Source of the DNA: Clostridium sp. Marseille-P299
GTDB taxonomy: Bacteria > Bacillota > Clostridia > Lachnospirales > Lachnospiraceae
Direction: 5' to 3'
DNA length: 64,000 nucleotides
Assembly (NCBI RefSeq): GCF_900078195.1
Contig: NZ_FJVE01000004.1
Coordinates: 310,001 to 374,000 of the forward strand
The position numbers were made by a program, and so were the translations under genes. Shown here piece by piece: positions 35,619 to 44,802 of this stretch; positions within the stretch are counted from its first letter, which is position 1, and each line of letters opens with the position of its first letter. Under the pieces are notes generated by a model. That model was given only the letters and a program-made list of their open reading frames with translations. It searched no databases and was not told the origin of the DNA.

Positions 35619-35903
35619 TTATTTAAATAAACGTTTTAAAACGGATTCTCCTGATTTATTAAATCCTTTTAATTCTGAGTATACAAAGCTATCCATATTA
35701 CCTGTGATATCTACTTCGCCTTTTTCAAGGGTTAATCTACCAATATGCAATTCTGTCCCACGAATCATAAGAATACCAAATTCGGTCTCTAGAATAATTT
35801 CATGATCATCAAAAGATTTTACATCTTTAACACCAGTAAGCCCGGCAACCTTACGATCACATATATTAATTACATGCTTTTTTACTTGTCTATTATCTTC
35901 CAT
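35619..35903 (-). CDS. yabP: Sporulation protein YabP
   Basis: Small protein of 94 residues of the YabP/YqfC family. Characteristic text is LTGVKDVKSFDDHEIILET and LHIGRLTLEKGEVDITG. It is a beta-rich mother-cell protein required for spore coat or cortex formation. It forms a unit with yabQ. I looked for a sigma-E promoter upstream and found only a weak match. Confidence 0.92.
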   Translation of the reverse strand: MEDNRQVKKHVINICDRKVAGLTGVKDVKSFDDHEIILETEFGILMIRGTELHIGRLTLEKGEVDITGNMDSFVYSELKGFNKSGESVLKRLFK

Positions 35904-35982
35904 CTACATTCCCTCGCATTATAATCTACATACCATTGTTAATATATATGCGATGGAGCTTAAAATCATGCTGGTTTACTTA

Positions 35983-36222
35983 TTATAAGTACTTGTAAAG
36001 TTCTTTTGCGTCATCTTTTCTTGTGGTCTCTTGCACATCAAGTACTTCAACTCTAACTGCTTTACTTCCAAAACCGATTTCAATGATATCCCCAACCTTA
36101 ACATTTGTAGACGCTTTTGCTGGCTTATCATTAATTAGAACTCTACCTGCATCACATGCTTCATTGGCAACTGTTCTGCGCTTTATTAATCTGGATACTT
36201 TTAAATATTTATCTAACCTCAT
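35983..36222 (-). CDS. rqcP: S4-domain RNA-binding protein RqcP
   Basis: RNA-binding protein of 79 residues consisting of an S4 domain (MRLDKYLKVSRLIKRRTVA, then VLINDKPAKASTNVKVGDII). In Bacillus the homologue YabO (RqcP) works with RqcH in tagging stalled nascent chains with alanine. The position between hup and yabP matches conserved gene order. A terminator lies between hup and this gene, so it probably has its own promoter. Confidence 0.92.
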   Translation of the reverse strand: MRLDKYLKVSRLIKRRTVANEACDAGRVLINDKPAKASTNVKVGDIIEIGFGSKAVRVEVLDVQETTRKDDAKELYKYL

Positions 36223-36252
36223 ATGATACCTTCTTTCTTAAATCTATTGTCG

Positions 36253-36289
36253 AAAAAAGCTGTTTTGAAGTCATCTTCAAAACAGCTTT
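36253..36289 (-). terminator. Intrinsic terminator of hup
   Basis: AAAGCTGTTTTGAAG and CTTCAAAACAGCTTT form a perfect 15-bp stem with a four-base loop, followed by TTTTCG on the minus strand. It lies 30 bases after the hup stop. Confidence 0.9.
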
Positions 36290-36318
36290 AGATTCTTATG
36301 TTTACCTAGAACAATTAA

Positions 36319-36594
36319 TTATTTATTAATAACATCCTTTAATGCCTTACCAGCTTTAAATTTTGGTGCCTTGGAAGCTGCAATAGTGATAGTTTCCTTA
36401 GTCTGTGGATTTCTTCCTGTTCTAGCTGGTCTTGCAGAAACTTCAAATGTTCCGAACCCTACTAATTGTACTTTTTCACCTTTAGTTAATTCTTCTGTTA
36501 CAACATCGATAAATGCTTTTAATGCCTTCTCGGAATCTTTTTTAGATAATTCTGTTTTTTCTGCAATAGCTGCAACTAATTCTGCTTTGTTCAT
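36319..36594 (-). CDS. hup: DNA-binding protein HU
   Basis: Histone-like protein of 91 residues that binds and bends DNA as a dimer. The sequence starts [20 protein letters not shown], continues with [20 protein letters not shown] and ends with the arm motif [30 protein letters not shown]. It has GAGGAGGAG directly upstream, a consensus promoter (36751-36779) and an unusual leader of about 150 bases. Its own terminator makes it a single-gene transcript. Confidence 0.97.
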   Translation of the reverse strand: MNKAELVAAIAEKTELSKKDSEKALKAFIDVVTEELTKGEKVQLVGFGTFEVSARPARTGRNPQTKETITIAASKAPKFKAGKALKDVINK

Positions 36595-36744
36595 GGATAA
36601 ACTCCTCCTCTAAAGTATTATTATAATAGTTCTTTCTGAATAATCAAATTTGATTATCTCACACGTCCCCATAGAGCCATTGCTCATCTTTCGGGCATTC
36701 AGGTGAATACGCTTAAAATGCACGCTACATGTGATTTCACCTTC
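36595..36744 (-). ncRNA. Structured 5' leader of hup (candidate cis-regulatory RNA)
   Basis: Minus-strand leader between promoter and hup. TCACATG (36728-36734) can pair with CGTGTGA (36659-36665), and GAGC-AATG-GCTC (36674-36685) forms an inner hairpin flanked by CCC/GGGG. AGGTGAA (36736-36742) can pair with TTCACCT (36701-36707), crossing the first stem, which suggests a pseudoknot or switch. A palindrome ATAATCAAATTTGATTAT follows. No known riboswitch class was recognised. Confidence 0.45.
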
Positions 36745-36750
36745 AATCTA

Positions 36751-36779
36751 TTTATAAACTTATTATGCGCATTTGTCAA
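36751..36779 (-). promoter_or_regulatory. Promoter of hup
   Basis: TTGACA (36774-36779) and TATAAA (36751-36756) are separated by exactly 17 bases on the minus strand. Start point predicted near 36744. Confidence 0.8.
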
Positions 36780-36935
36780 GGAATTTTCTGCATTTATTTC
36801 CAAAATCACAGAGTTTTTTTCTGCAGATTCCTTGAAACGAAGAAATATTTTAATTTCTAGTTCTAATATCCTATTATTTCTTCAAAATATAGTAAATATA
36901 CGTAATTAATTGTACTTCTTCCTAAAAAGAATTTC

Positions 36936-37646
36936 TTAGTTTATATTTGCTTCATAAGTCTCAATAAATTCTTCGATTGCATCACTTAATGCGTCTTCGG
37001 TATCAATTTTATGCCTTTTTGCAAGTTTTGTTATATCAAGCATTAGCTTTCCAATTAACTCCTTGTTTCGAAGATTACTCTTTTCATTACTCTCACATCT
37101 TAATTCTTCAATTGCAGTACTCATGGAAGAAATAATTTCCGCTTCTTTTTCCTTTACATGATATAACTCTTCCGCTTTTTTTAATACCTTAGATGCTCGA
37201 ATCAGTGGTGGAAACGACCTTGGGATATATCTTAGCGTATCCAATTCATTTTTTTCTCTTTTTTCACTTTTCTTAATAGCTTCCCAAGATTTAATGACAT
37301 CTTTTGCATTTTTTACTGCTTTGCTTCCAAACACATGGGGATGGCGACGTACCATTTTTTCTGATATTTCATGTATTACATCTTCCATTGTAAATATGCC
37401 TTCTTCCTTTGCAATCTGGCTATGCATTACAACTTGTAGTAATACATCTCCTAGCTCTTCTCTTAAATTAAAATAATCCCCTTCTTTTTCGTAACGATTA
37501 ATACCTTCAACCACTTCATAGGCTTCTTCAATCATACACTTTTTAAGACTACTATGTGTTTGTTCACGATCCCATGGACAACCGTCCTCTGACCTTAATT
37601 TACGAACAATCTCTTCAAGATCTTCAAATTTATATTTTGATTCCAT
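36936..37646 (-). CDS. mazG: Nucleoside triphosphate pyrophosphohydrolase MazG
   Basis: House-cleaning enzyme of 236 residues that hydrolyses NTPs. Two MazG-type modules are visible: the first with CPWDREQTHSSLKKCMIEEAYEVVEGI and the metal-binding EELGDVLLQVVMHSQIA; the second, less conserved, from about residue 150 on. The full-length Bacillus protein has an extra N-terminal methylase domain, absent here, so this is the E. coli-like short form. It lies upstream of hup on the same strand, in the conserved spoVT-mazG-hup order. Confidence 0.93.
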   Translation of the reverse strand: MESKYKFEDLEEIVRKLRSEDGCPWDREQTHSSLKKCMIEEAYEVVEGINRYEKEGDYFNLREELGDVLLQVVMHSQIAKEEGIFTMEDVIHEISEKMVRRHPHVFGSKAVKNAKDVIKSWEAIKKSEKREKNELDTLRYIPRSFPPLIRASKVLKKAEELYHVKEKEAEIISSMSTAIEELRCESNEKSNLRNKELIGKLMLDITKLAKRHKIDTEDALSDAIEEFIETYEANIN

Positions 37647-37863
37647 ATTTTTTTCTCCATATAAGGAAATTATAACAATCTTTTCCTTTTTACATCAAGC
37701 TTTAGTATATCATGTATTTATGTTTTCGTAAACATTTCCCATAATGTTTAATATTATATCTTAACATAAACTATCAGTAATAAGCGTATTTTTTCATTTA
37801 TTCCCAGTTATAAATGGAATTATATGAATATATCTGGTATACTTTCCCTAATTGGAGGTTGTT

Positions 37864-39642
37864 ATGCTATCTACAAATTTTAGTAAAAAAATAAATAAAA
37901 AGAGTATTTTACCAGAATATCCACGTCCAAATTTAAAGCGAGACAGCTATATAAATTTAAATGGCTATTGGGAATATGCCATTACCACAACTTCAGATTT
38001 TCCTTCTGATTATGATGGTAAAATTCTTGTCCCTTTTGCTCCTGAATCTATGCTATCAGAAGTCAACAAGCGCTTAGGACCAACGGAATATTTATGGTAT
38101 CATAGGACATTTCAAACACCACTTACGGATAAAAACCACCGCCTTATCCTTCATTTTGGTGCAGTGGATCAAACTGCTACGATATATATAAACAACCAAG
38201 AAACTACGACACATCACGGTGGTTATTTGCCGTTTTCAATAGACATCACAGATTTTTTAACGGAGGATATGAATATCCTAATTGTTAAAGTTAAAGATGT
38301 TACCGATACATCCTATCATTCCAGAGGAAAACAAAAGTTAGAGCCTGGTGGTATGTTTTACACACCAATTAGTGGCATTTGGCAAACCGTGTGGATGGAG
38401 TGTGTACCGCTTAACTATATTGAAAAATTAATGATAACTCCAAGATTTGATGAGGATAGTGTTCATATTAAACTTATCACAAGAAATATAACATCCAATG
38501 ATTCTAGTCAAGATGTTGCTGAGCTTTTTATTTATGCTGATAATACGATTGTTGCTCATGAGTTTTTTAACGATTCCTTTGAGAAAACTGTAAAACTAAA
38601 TGAAATACATCCTTGGTCTCCTGAACATCCTTTTATATATGATGTTAAAATTACTTATTGCCATGATAGCGTAATGAGTTATTTCGCAATGAGAAAGTTT
38701 TCAACTAATATTGATAAAAGTGGGACATTGCGATTGTTTTTAAACAACCAGCCTTATTTTCACAATGGTTTATTAGATCAAGGCTATTGGCCAGAGAGTC
38801 TTTACACCCCACCAAGTGATAAAGCCATGATTTATGACATTATGATGGCTAAGAATTTAGGCTTTAATATGCTTAGAAAGCATGCAAAGATTGAACCACT
38901 ACGTTGGTATTACCACTGCGACCGAATTGGAATGTTAGTATGGCAAGACATGGTGAATGGTGGATCGTCCTATCATATGTGGTTTGTTACTTACATGCCA
39001 ACCTTATTTTCCATCATTGCTAAAAATATAAAGGATAATCAATATTATCTACTTTCACGCTCTGATGAATTGGGACGTAAGGAATTTATAAATGAAACAA
39101 AGGAGACGATAGAACTATTATATAACTTGCCTTGTATTGCTATGTGGGTACTTTTTAATGAAGGATGGGGGCAATTCGATGCCGTAAAGATTACTGAATA
39201 TGCGAAAAGCTTAGATTCTACACGAACCATTGATAGCACAAGTGGCTGGTTTGATCAAAACACTGGAGATGTAAAAAGTCTTCATATCTATTTTACTCCC
39301 CTTCGTTTCCATAAAGAATCAAGGGCTGTTGTTCTTTCCGAATTTGGAGGTTATGCTCTAAAACTAAAGAAACATTCTTACAGTGACAAAATTTATGGCT
39401 ACCGAATCTATAAAAACAAAGAGGCCTTATTAAAGGCATATCATAGGTTATATACAAAAAAGATTATCCCGGGAATTAAAAATGGCCTTTCTGCCTCTGT
39501 TTATACCCAGTTAACTGACATCGAAGACGAAATTAATGGCTTAATGACCTATGATAGAAAAGTATTAAAACTTGATGCAGATACCGTAAAGCAAATAAAT
39601 AAGTCACTGGCACAGGAATTTTATGATAGAGCAATTCTTTAA
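37864..39642 (+). CDS. Glycoside hydrolase family 2 protein
   Basis: Enzyme of 592 residues. An N-terminal jelly-roll sugar-binding domain (about 20-175) is followed by an Ig-like domain (about 180-270) and a TIM barrel. The predicted acid/base is Glu433 in LFNEGWGQ and the nucleophile Glu493 in LSEFGGY, both typical of GH2 beta-glycosidases (galactosidase, glucuronidase, mannosidase). Substrate is not readable. There is no signal peptide, so it acts in the cytoplasm. Start chosen at 37864 with GGAGG five bases upstream. It interrupts the spore-gene order on the opposite strand. Confidence 0.9.
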   Translation: MLSTNFSKKINKKSILPEYPRPNLKRDSYINLNGYWEYAITTTSDFPSDYDGKILVPFAPESMLSEVNKRLGPTEYLWYHRTFQTPLTDKNHRLILHFGAVDQTATIYINNQETTTHHGGYLPFSIDITDFLTEDMNILIVKVKDVTDTSYHSRGKQKLEPGGMFYTPISGIWQTVWMECVPLNYIEKLMITPRFDEDSVHIKLITRNITSNDSSQDVAELFIYADNTIVAHEFFNDSFEKTVKLNEIHPWSPEHPFIYDVKITYCHDSVMSYFAMRKFSTNIDKSGTLRLFLNNQPYFHNGLLDQGYWPESLYTPPSDKAMIYDIMMAKNLGFNMLRKHAKIEPLRWYYHCDRIGMLVWQDMVNGGSSYHMWFVTYMPTLFSIIAKNIKDNQYYLLSRSDELGRKEFINETKETIELLYNLPCIAMWVLFNEGWGQFDAVKITEYAKSLDSTRTIDSTSGWFDQNTGDVKSLHIYFTPLRFHKESRAVVLSEFGGYALKLKKHSYSDKIYGYRIYKNKEALLKAYHRLYTKKIIPGIKNGLSASVYTQLTDIEDEINGLMTYDRKVLKLDADTVKQINKSLAQEFYDRAIL

Positions 39643-39663
39643 GAATGCTTTTGTTTTTATAAT

Positions 39664-39720
39664 AAAAAAGTGTTGTAACATAAGAAATATCCTGCGCATC
39701 CTTATGTACAACACTTTTTA
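39664..39720. terminator. Bidirectional terminator between GH2 and patatin genes
   Basis: AAAAAAGTGTTGTAACATAAG and CTTATGTACAACACTTTTT form a long stem. T and A runs on both sides fit use by both convergent genes. Confidence 0.85.
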
Positions 39721-39726
39721 TTTTAA

Positions 39727-40704
39727 CTAAATCTTTTTTGTAAGTCGCTTTGCTATCTCGTCAATCCGATATTTCTCACGCATTGCCAATTTCTCACCAT
39801 ACCCAATAAATAATTCTATGGCTTCGTTTGAAGCATCGTCCATTCCTGGAATTTCATTTTCAACAATCCATTGCATTCGATAATAATCTTGTGGCTGATT
39901 GATTGACTTATACAGACGTTTTAATTGATAATCCACGGTTTGTTCACTGCCATCCATAAAGACATCTAAAATTGGTTTTGCCCATTGAAATAATCCCCAC
40001 CGTTTCACCTCATCATAAGAATAACTTTTAGGATTATTTACATTCCCTATAGATAACAGCATAATATCGTTTATACCATCGCACTTCGGCAGCTTTAATG
40101 CCTCAATCAAGGCACAAAGTGCAGGATTATTCGCCACCACTCCTCCGTCAATTACGCAGTTTTCACATTGTTTTCTAACTCTTAAACAGCTTGGTGGAAA
40201 ATATGTAGGGGCTGCTGTCGAAGCCAAAATAGCATCCTTTAACAAATAGTTTCTCTTTGGATCTTTTCTACTAGATACTGTATTAAAAAATACAACATCT
40301 CTCTTTGTCATATCATAAGCAGCTAAGAGACATGGCTTTCTTAATTCTCCGATGGTTGTAGTTTCAAAAAAATTATCTAGTAATCTTTTAAATGGTCTAT
40401 TTGTGTATTTTGCACCAAACAATGGAAATAAATAGTTTCTCTTAAAAATATCTTTTCCATGAATTAAATAAAAATCAAGAATTTCTTGTGCCGAATACTT
40501 TGATTCTCCCTGGGCTGTTGGGTATAAATATAATGCAGTTAAAATTGCCCCTGTACTAGTTCCTGCAATTAAATCAAAATAATCTGCAATTCTAGCATTT
40601 TCATTCCCACTATAAAGTTTTAGTTTCTCTTCTAGGTGTTTTAAAACGATGGCAGAGACAATCCCCTTCATGCCTCCGCCATCGATTGATAGAACTCTTT
40701 TCAT
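39727..40704 (-). CDS. Patatin-like phospholipase
   Basis: Patatin-family acyl hydrolase of 325 residues. The oxyanion loop is DGGGMKG (residues 8-14). The nucleophile is Ser50 in GTSTG, and the catalytic Asp is in the DGG of VIDGGVVANNP. It resembles the bacterial CBASS/sporulation-type patatins in size. No signal peptide is seen. There is no cyclic-nucleotide synthase next to it, so an anti-phage role is unsupported. It precedes nothing on its own strand within 68 bases but follows the alkyltransferase gene. Confidence 0.9.
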   Translation of the reverse strand: MKRVLSIDGGGMKGIVSAIVLKHLEEKLKLYSGNENARIADYFDLIAGTSTGAILTALYLYPTAQGESKYSAQEILDFYLIHGKDIFKRNYLFPLFGAKYTNRPFKRLLDNFFETTTIGELRKPCLLAAYDMTKRDVVFFNTVSSRKDPKRNYLLKDAILASTAAPTYFPPSCLRVRKQCENCVIDGGVVANNPALCALIEALKLPKCDGINDIMLLSIGNVNNPKSYSYDEVKRWGLFQWAKPILDVFMDGSEQTVDYQLKRLYKSINQPQDYYRMQWIVENEIPGMDDASNEAIELFIGYGEKLAMREKYRIDEIAKRLTKKI

Positions 40705-40771
40705 TCCATCATCCCTATTATACTATTTCTAAACTATATGTGGATTTCTATCTTTCTACCACTAAATTTAA

Positions 40772-41095
40772 TTATAATAAACGTTTTTTCCATTGATATT
40801 TTTCCATATCAATATTACCGTTTTCTAAAAATTCAACGCCTTCTGCAATAAGAAGTTCACGTTGTTTATTTTCTCCTCCAAATGCAAAGGCTTTTGAAAC
40901 CTCACCATTTTTTGTTACAACCCGGTGGCAAGGTATTACACCTGGTTCAGGATTCGAATGGAGTGCATACCCAACAACCCGTGACATCCTACGATTTCCC
41001 GCAAGTTCAGCTACTTGTCCATAGGATGCTACACTCCCATAAGGAATCTGCTTAACAACTTCATATATTTTTTGAAATGTGCCTTGACCTCCCAC
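40772..41095 (-). CDS. O6-alkylguanine DNA alkyltransferase, short form
   Basis: Protein of 107 residues that is only the DNA-binding/active-site domain of the MGMT family. The active Cys is present in IPCHRVV, with the recognition helix text RRMSRVVGYALHSNP. It lacks the N-terminal domain of Ogt. E. coli YbaZ-type alkyltransferase-like proteins have Trp instead of Cys; this one retains the Cys, so repair activity is possible. Confidence 0.88.
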   Translation of the reverse strand: MGGQGTFQKIYEVVKQIPYGSVASYGQVAELAGNRRMSRVVGYALHSNPEPGVIPCHRVVTKNGEVSKAFAFGGENKQRELLIAEGVEFLENGNIDMEKYQWKKRLL

Positions 41096-41128
41096 GAATT
41101 ATATCCCCCTTCCGCTTATATAAGAAAT

Positions 41129-42457
41129 TTATATAGCATAACGTTTCGTATAAAAATATCCACCTAATAATATTATAGCACTAAAAATAAAATATCCCCA
41201 AAATAATGGATGTGAAAATGATGCTGTAAAAATTACAAAGGAACCTATCGACGCTATTACTGGAGCAACGTAGCCCATCATTTTACTTTTTATTTCTTTT
41301 TTCTTAGTTAAACGAATGACTGCAATATATAACACAATGAAATTTGCATAATTAATACAAATTGGTATCTCTGATGCATCCCCAGGCAACCCACCTTTTT
41401 GCATTAGGTAATTGATGATCAACCAAATACATGAAATAAAAAATCCAAAAATAGCAGAGTTTACTGGCATGCCATTTAATTTGCTTGATTCTTTTTTCAA
41501 AGTATTACTAAAAGGAATCATATTACGAATTGCAAGGGAGTATGGCATTTGTATATATGCAAGTATCAATCCATTTAATGTACCTAGCACCGAAATTATT
41601 ACAAATACTATAATTAATTTTGCCCCTATGGCACCGAATATTTTATTTGCTGCAAGGAACGCACTCTCATTCCCTGTCTTTAGTACGGTATCAACGCCAA
41701 CCAAAGAAGTTACACCAACAAAATATGAAATATAAATAATTAAAATAATAATTGGTGATATACTCAAAGCCAATGGTAAGTTTCTCTTACTATTGCGAAT
41801 CTTATGACAAATCGAGGTAGCAATAATCCAACCATCATAGGAAAAGGCAATCGGTGCAAATGCCGCTAGCAAATTTGTACTTCCCACAGTTTGACCAACT
41901 GTTTCAAAATCATGTTTAATAATTGATACTGGTTCTCCAAAAATCACACCAACAACTGCTATAATAGCAAGTGGAATCAGTTTAATAATCATAGAAGCAT
42001 TCTGAAAATGCCCACCCAAAGCTGAGGATAATATATTCATTAAGTAAAGCAAACAAAATACAAGAAACCCAATGAGTGTGGTATTCTCATTGGTACTTGG
42101 TATATTAAAAATCTGACATAAGTATATACCAGAAACCCAAGCTACTACTGCTACCAACGGTGACAAATACAAGAACACCTGAAACCAACCAAATGCCCCT
42201 GCACAATTAGCACTTACAAATTCTTCTGCATAACTTATAATTCCACCAGCTTTATCACTACGACTAGCTAAAAGTGAGACCGATAATGATCCAAAAATTA
42301 TTACAACGGCTGCCAATAAAAATACTAAAATACCAAGTGTCATATTTCCATTGGTATACGTTAACACGTCATCACTCTTAAAAAAGATTCCTGAGCCAAT
42401 GACAATGCCTGTAATCATCGTTATAGATGTAAATAATCCATATTTTTTCTCTTGCAT
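41129..42457 (-). CDS. Amino acid permease (APC family)
   Basis: Transporter of 442 residues with about twelve membrane helices. Helix 1 bears the APC signature KKYGLFTSITMITGIVIGSGIFFKSDD. The sequence resembles the LAT/SteT branch (serine/threonine exchange) more than the proton-driven APC members, but substrate is not certain. Its start overlaps the 3' end of the upstream gene by 37 bases in another frame, with AAGGGA in front of the ATG. The overlap suggests coupled translation. Confidence 0.87.
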   Translation of the reverse strand: MQEKKYGLFTSITMITGIVIGSGIFFKSDDVLTYTNGNMTLGILVFLLAAVVIIFGSLSVSLLASRSDKAGGIISYAEEFVSANCAGAFGWFQVFLYLSPLVAVVAWVSGIYLCQIFNIPSTNENTTLIGFLVFCLLYLMNILSSALGGHFQNASMIIKLIPLAIIAVVGVIFGEPVSIIKHDFETVGQTVGSTNLLAAFAPIAFSYDGWIIATSICHKIRNSKRNLPLALSISPIIILIIYISYFVGVTSLVGVDTVLKTGNESAFLAANKIFGAIGAKLIIVFVIISVLGTLNGLILAYIQMPYSLAIRNMIPFSNTLKKESSKLNGMPVNSAIFGFFISCIWLIINYLMQKGGLPGDASEIPICINYANFIVLYIAVIRLTKKKEIKSKMMGYVAPVIASIGSFVIFTASFSHPLFWGYFIFSAIILLGGYFYTKRYAI

Positions 42458-42927
42458 GAAATAATCCCTTCAATTTTTTCTCGCATCCCTTTATCTTTAT
42501 AAAAGATAGGGTACTTTCTTCCATAGTTTCCCCATATTGTACATGGGAATTTACTAAAATAATAAGTACAAAACAGCATCTCTTTTGCATTAAGAATTGC
42601 GGTAATCTCTAATAATTCTTTTGTAAGTTTGTAATACACAGTATTCGCATTCTTAGTAATTTCCTTAACATATGAAATCTGTTCTTCATTTAATACAGTA
42701 AAAAGGATTTGCTGTTGGTTTTGCTTCAATTTATGAAAGTAAAAATCAACAAATGAATGCTCTTCTCCATTTTCACTATATAGCGCAGTTAGCATAGCAA
42801 ATAATTCTTCTTCAGTACCCTCAATAATTTCATAAGGATACTTCTCAAATCCCTCTTCTACCCGTTCAAAAAATATACAATCAGAGAGAATAAATTGTTC
42901 AAAGCTAATATTGATATCCTTCTCCAT
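42421..42927 (-). CDS. Hypothetical protein overlapping the permease gene
   Basis: Acidic protein of 168 residues with no recognised domain. Notable text: ILSDCIFFERVEEGFEKYPYEIIEGTEEELFAML at the start, with aromatic residues, and KEMLFCTYYFSKFPCTIWGNYGRKYPIFY toward the end, a Trp/Tyr-rich patch. No signal peptide or membrane helix. It overlaps the start of the amino acid permease by 37 bases, so the two probably belong together. Function unknown. Confidence 0.7.
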   Translation of the reverse strand: MEKDINISFEQFILSDCIFFERVEEGFEKYPYEIIEGTEEELFAMLTALYSENGEEHSFVDFYFHKLKQNQQQILFTVLNEEQISYVKEITKNANTVYYKLTKELLEITAILNAKEMLFCTYYFSKFPCTIWGNYGRKYPIFYKDKGMREKIEGIISCKRKNMDYLHL

Positions 42928-43017
42928 TATGATTCCCCTACCTTTTCACTTAAAAAATGAAAGAATTTCCTAATAAAATAACTCATTTAGTATATCACTT
43001 ACGTCTTACATAAAATT

Positions 43018-43059
43018 AAGAAGGGCGTTAAAAAATAAATTCTCTTAACCACCCTTCTT
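43018..43059. terminator. Hairpin upstream of the hypothetical gene
   Basis: AAGAAGGG pairs with CCCTTCTT, and GTTAA with TTAAC inside. It lies just before the hypothetical gene, next to the spoVT terminator; a weak U tract follows on the minus strand. Confidence 0.5.
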
Positions 43060-43085
43060 TACCATAAATTAACTCCAATTACAAA

Positions 43086-43124
43086 AGGCTGTTTCGATAG
43101 TGAAATTATACTATCATAACAGCC
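43086..43124 (-). terminator. Intrinsic terminator of spoVT
   Basis: GGCTGTT and AACAGCC form the base of the stem and GATAGT/ACTATC the upper part, followed by TTTTGT on the minus strand. It lies 21 bases after the spoVT stop. Confidence 0.8.
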
Positions 43125-43144
43125 ATCATAAATCAATGTTTGCC

Positions 43145-43687
43145 TTAGTTTTCCATCTGCCTTCCCATGAATGCGGCGGCAGTAGCAGCAATTTTCACTT
43201 CAATCTCACCAAGTTTGGCTTTTGCATCTTTACTTAAGATAAGAACAGCTCCAATTGCATCTCCTTCAGAGATAATAGGTGCTATTACCTCATAAAGTAT
43301 ATCATCATCATCTTGTGAAACTTTAATAAAACCTTTTTCATCTTTTCCAGCTACAACGCTTTCACGATCATTAATCAAAGTTTCAAGATCTTTACTAATG
43401 GGTTTTGTTACCCAATCTTTCTTCATTCCAGCTACTGCAATAAATTGATCTCTATCTGCGATTGCCACGATATGTCCCGTTGTCTGCCCTATGGAATCTG
43501 CATACTGTTTTGCGAATTGTCCCAATTCACCAATAGGGGAATATTTTTTTAGAATGATTTCTCCTTCGCGATCTGTAAAAATTTCTAAAGGATCTCCTTC
43601 TCTAATACGAAGAGTTCTACGAATCTCTTTTGGAATTACAACTCTACCTAAATCATCTATTCGTCTTACGATTCCAGTCGCTTTCAT
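43145..43687 (-). CDS. spoVT: Stage V sporulation protein T
   Basis: Forespore regulator of 180 residues. The N-terminal AbrB-type swapped-hairpin domain is TGIVRRIDDLGRVVIPKEIRR (about 3-50), and the C-terminal half is a GAF-like domain (about 60-178). In Bacillus it tunes sigma-G genes. It lies downstream of prsA/mfd in gene order, though separated here by about 9 kb of accessory genes. A GGAGGA ribosome site precedes the ATG. Confidence 0.96.
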   Translation of the reverse strand: MKATGIVRRIDDLGRVVIPKEIRRTLRIREGDPLEIFTDREGEIILKKYSPIGELGQFAKQYADSIGQTTGHIVAIADRDQFIAVAGMKKDWVTKPISKDLETLINDRESVVAGKDEKGFIKVSQDDDDILYEVIAPIISEGDAIGAVLILSKDAKAKLGEIEVKIAATAAAFMGRQMEN

Positions 43688-43806
43688 ACTGCATATTCCT
43701 CCATCTACATTGTCTAATCTTATAATCCTAATACTTAAGTAATCGTTATGATTATATTGTTAGTAGAATTGAGGAATTTATACCTACATAGTCATAAAAT
43801 TTCAAT

Positions 43807-44598
43807 TTAATACTCAACGTTTTTTAAAAATAAACCCTGTGAACCTATTGTAATCCCAGCATTTATTCTTTCTTTTTTTTCTAAAGTTTCTTTTATATTT
43901 TCTGGATTTCGCTTCAAAAGTCCCACTTCAATTAACGTACCGACAATAATTCTTACCATATTATATAAGAATCCATTCCCAGTAATTTGGATTTTTACTT
44001 CATTTGCTCCAAATCTTTCATTTATTTTTTCAATTTTAATATTATAAATAGTTCGTACCGTTGATTTTCCATCCTTTCGATCCGTACAAAATGCTTTAAA
44101 ATCATGAGTTCCAACTAAGTATTTCGCACCTTCCTCCATTAACTTAATATCAAGTGACTCCCCTAACGGATACGCATATTTTCTATTAAATACAGACTCA
44201 CGTTCATTGATATCAATAAAATATTCATAGGTCTTTTTCTTTGCATCATATCTACTATGAAAATTCTTTTCTACTTCTTCTACTTCATAGATACAAATAT
44301 CTTCTGGTAATAATTCATTCATTTTAAATTGTAGCATAGTAAGATCAATATCTTTATTTAATTTAAAATTAACTACTTGTCCAAATGCATGAACTCCTGC
44401 ATCTGTTCTTCCAGAAGATATTATAGTAATCTCTTCCTCTAAAATCTTGGACAAACCTTCTTCAATTACTCCTTGTATGGATGGTTTTGTAGCCTTAACA
44501 TTGTTGACTCTTTGCCATCCAGAATATGAACTTCCATCATACATAACTTTAAACTTTATATTTTTAATTTTATTGCTTTTTGAATTTTCATTTTGCAT
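43807..44598 (-). CDS. truA: tRNA pseudouridine synthase TruA
   Basis: Enzyme of 263 residues that makes pseudouridine at positions 38-40 of tRNAs. The catalytic Asp is in SSGRTDAGVHAFGQV, and KKTYEYFID and GNGFLYNMVRIIVGTLIEVG are further family motifs. I chose the ATG at 44598 with GAGG upstream; the GTG-like in-frame start at 44613 overlaps that ribosome site. No linked gene for ribosome assembly is present. Confidence 0.94.
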   Translation of the reverse strand: MQNENSKSNKIKNIKFKVMYDGSSYSGWQRVNNVKATKPSIQGVIEEGLSKILEEEITIISSGRTDAGVHAFGQVVNFKLNKDIDLTMLQFKMNELLPEDICIYEVEEVEKNFHSRYDAKKKTYEYFIDINERESVFNRKYAYPLGESLDIKLMEEGAKYLVGTHDFKAFCTDRKDGKSTVRTIYNIKIEKINERFGANEVKIQITGNGFLYNMVRIIVGTLIEVGLLKRNPENIKETLEKKERINAGITIGSQGLFLKNVEY

Positions 44599-44802
44599 TA
44601 TAAGCATCCTCACATTTGTCTATTTTGCCGAATGACTTTCCATTTTTGTAAAAAATTCTTAAGAAAACATCTATATGAAAATCATATATTCTATGATACA
44701 CTATGATGGCATAAGAGTGTAGAAATTTATTACAAATAACATATAAATTCTTTACACAAGTAACAAAACGTAATATGCATTGTTCATCCTATGGAGGTTA
44801 TT

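Noticed and set aside
35904..35982. Sigma-E promoter of yabP
   Set aside because: A -35-like GCATATAT is present but no acceptable CATAC-type -10 at the right distance.
39727..40704. Anti-phage CBASS effector role for the patatin
   Set aside because: No nucleotidyltransferase or accessory genes of that system are adjacent.
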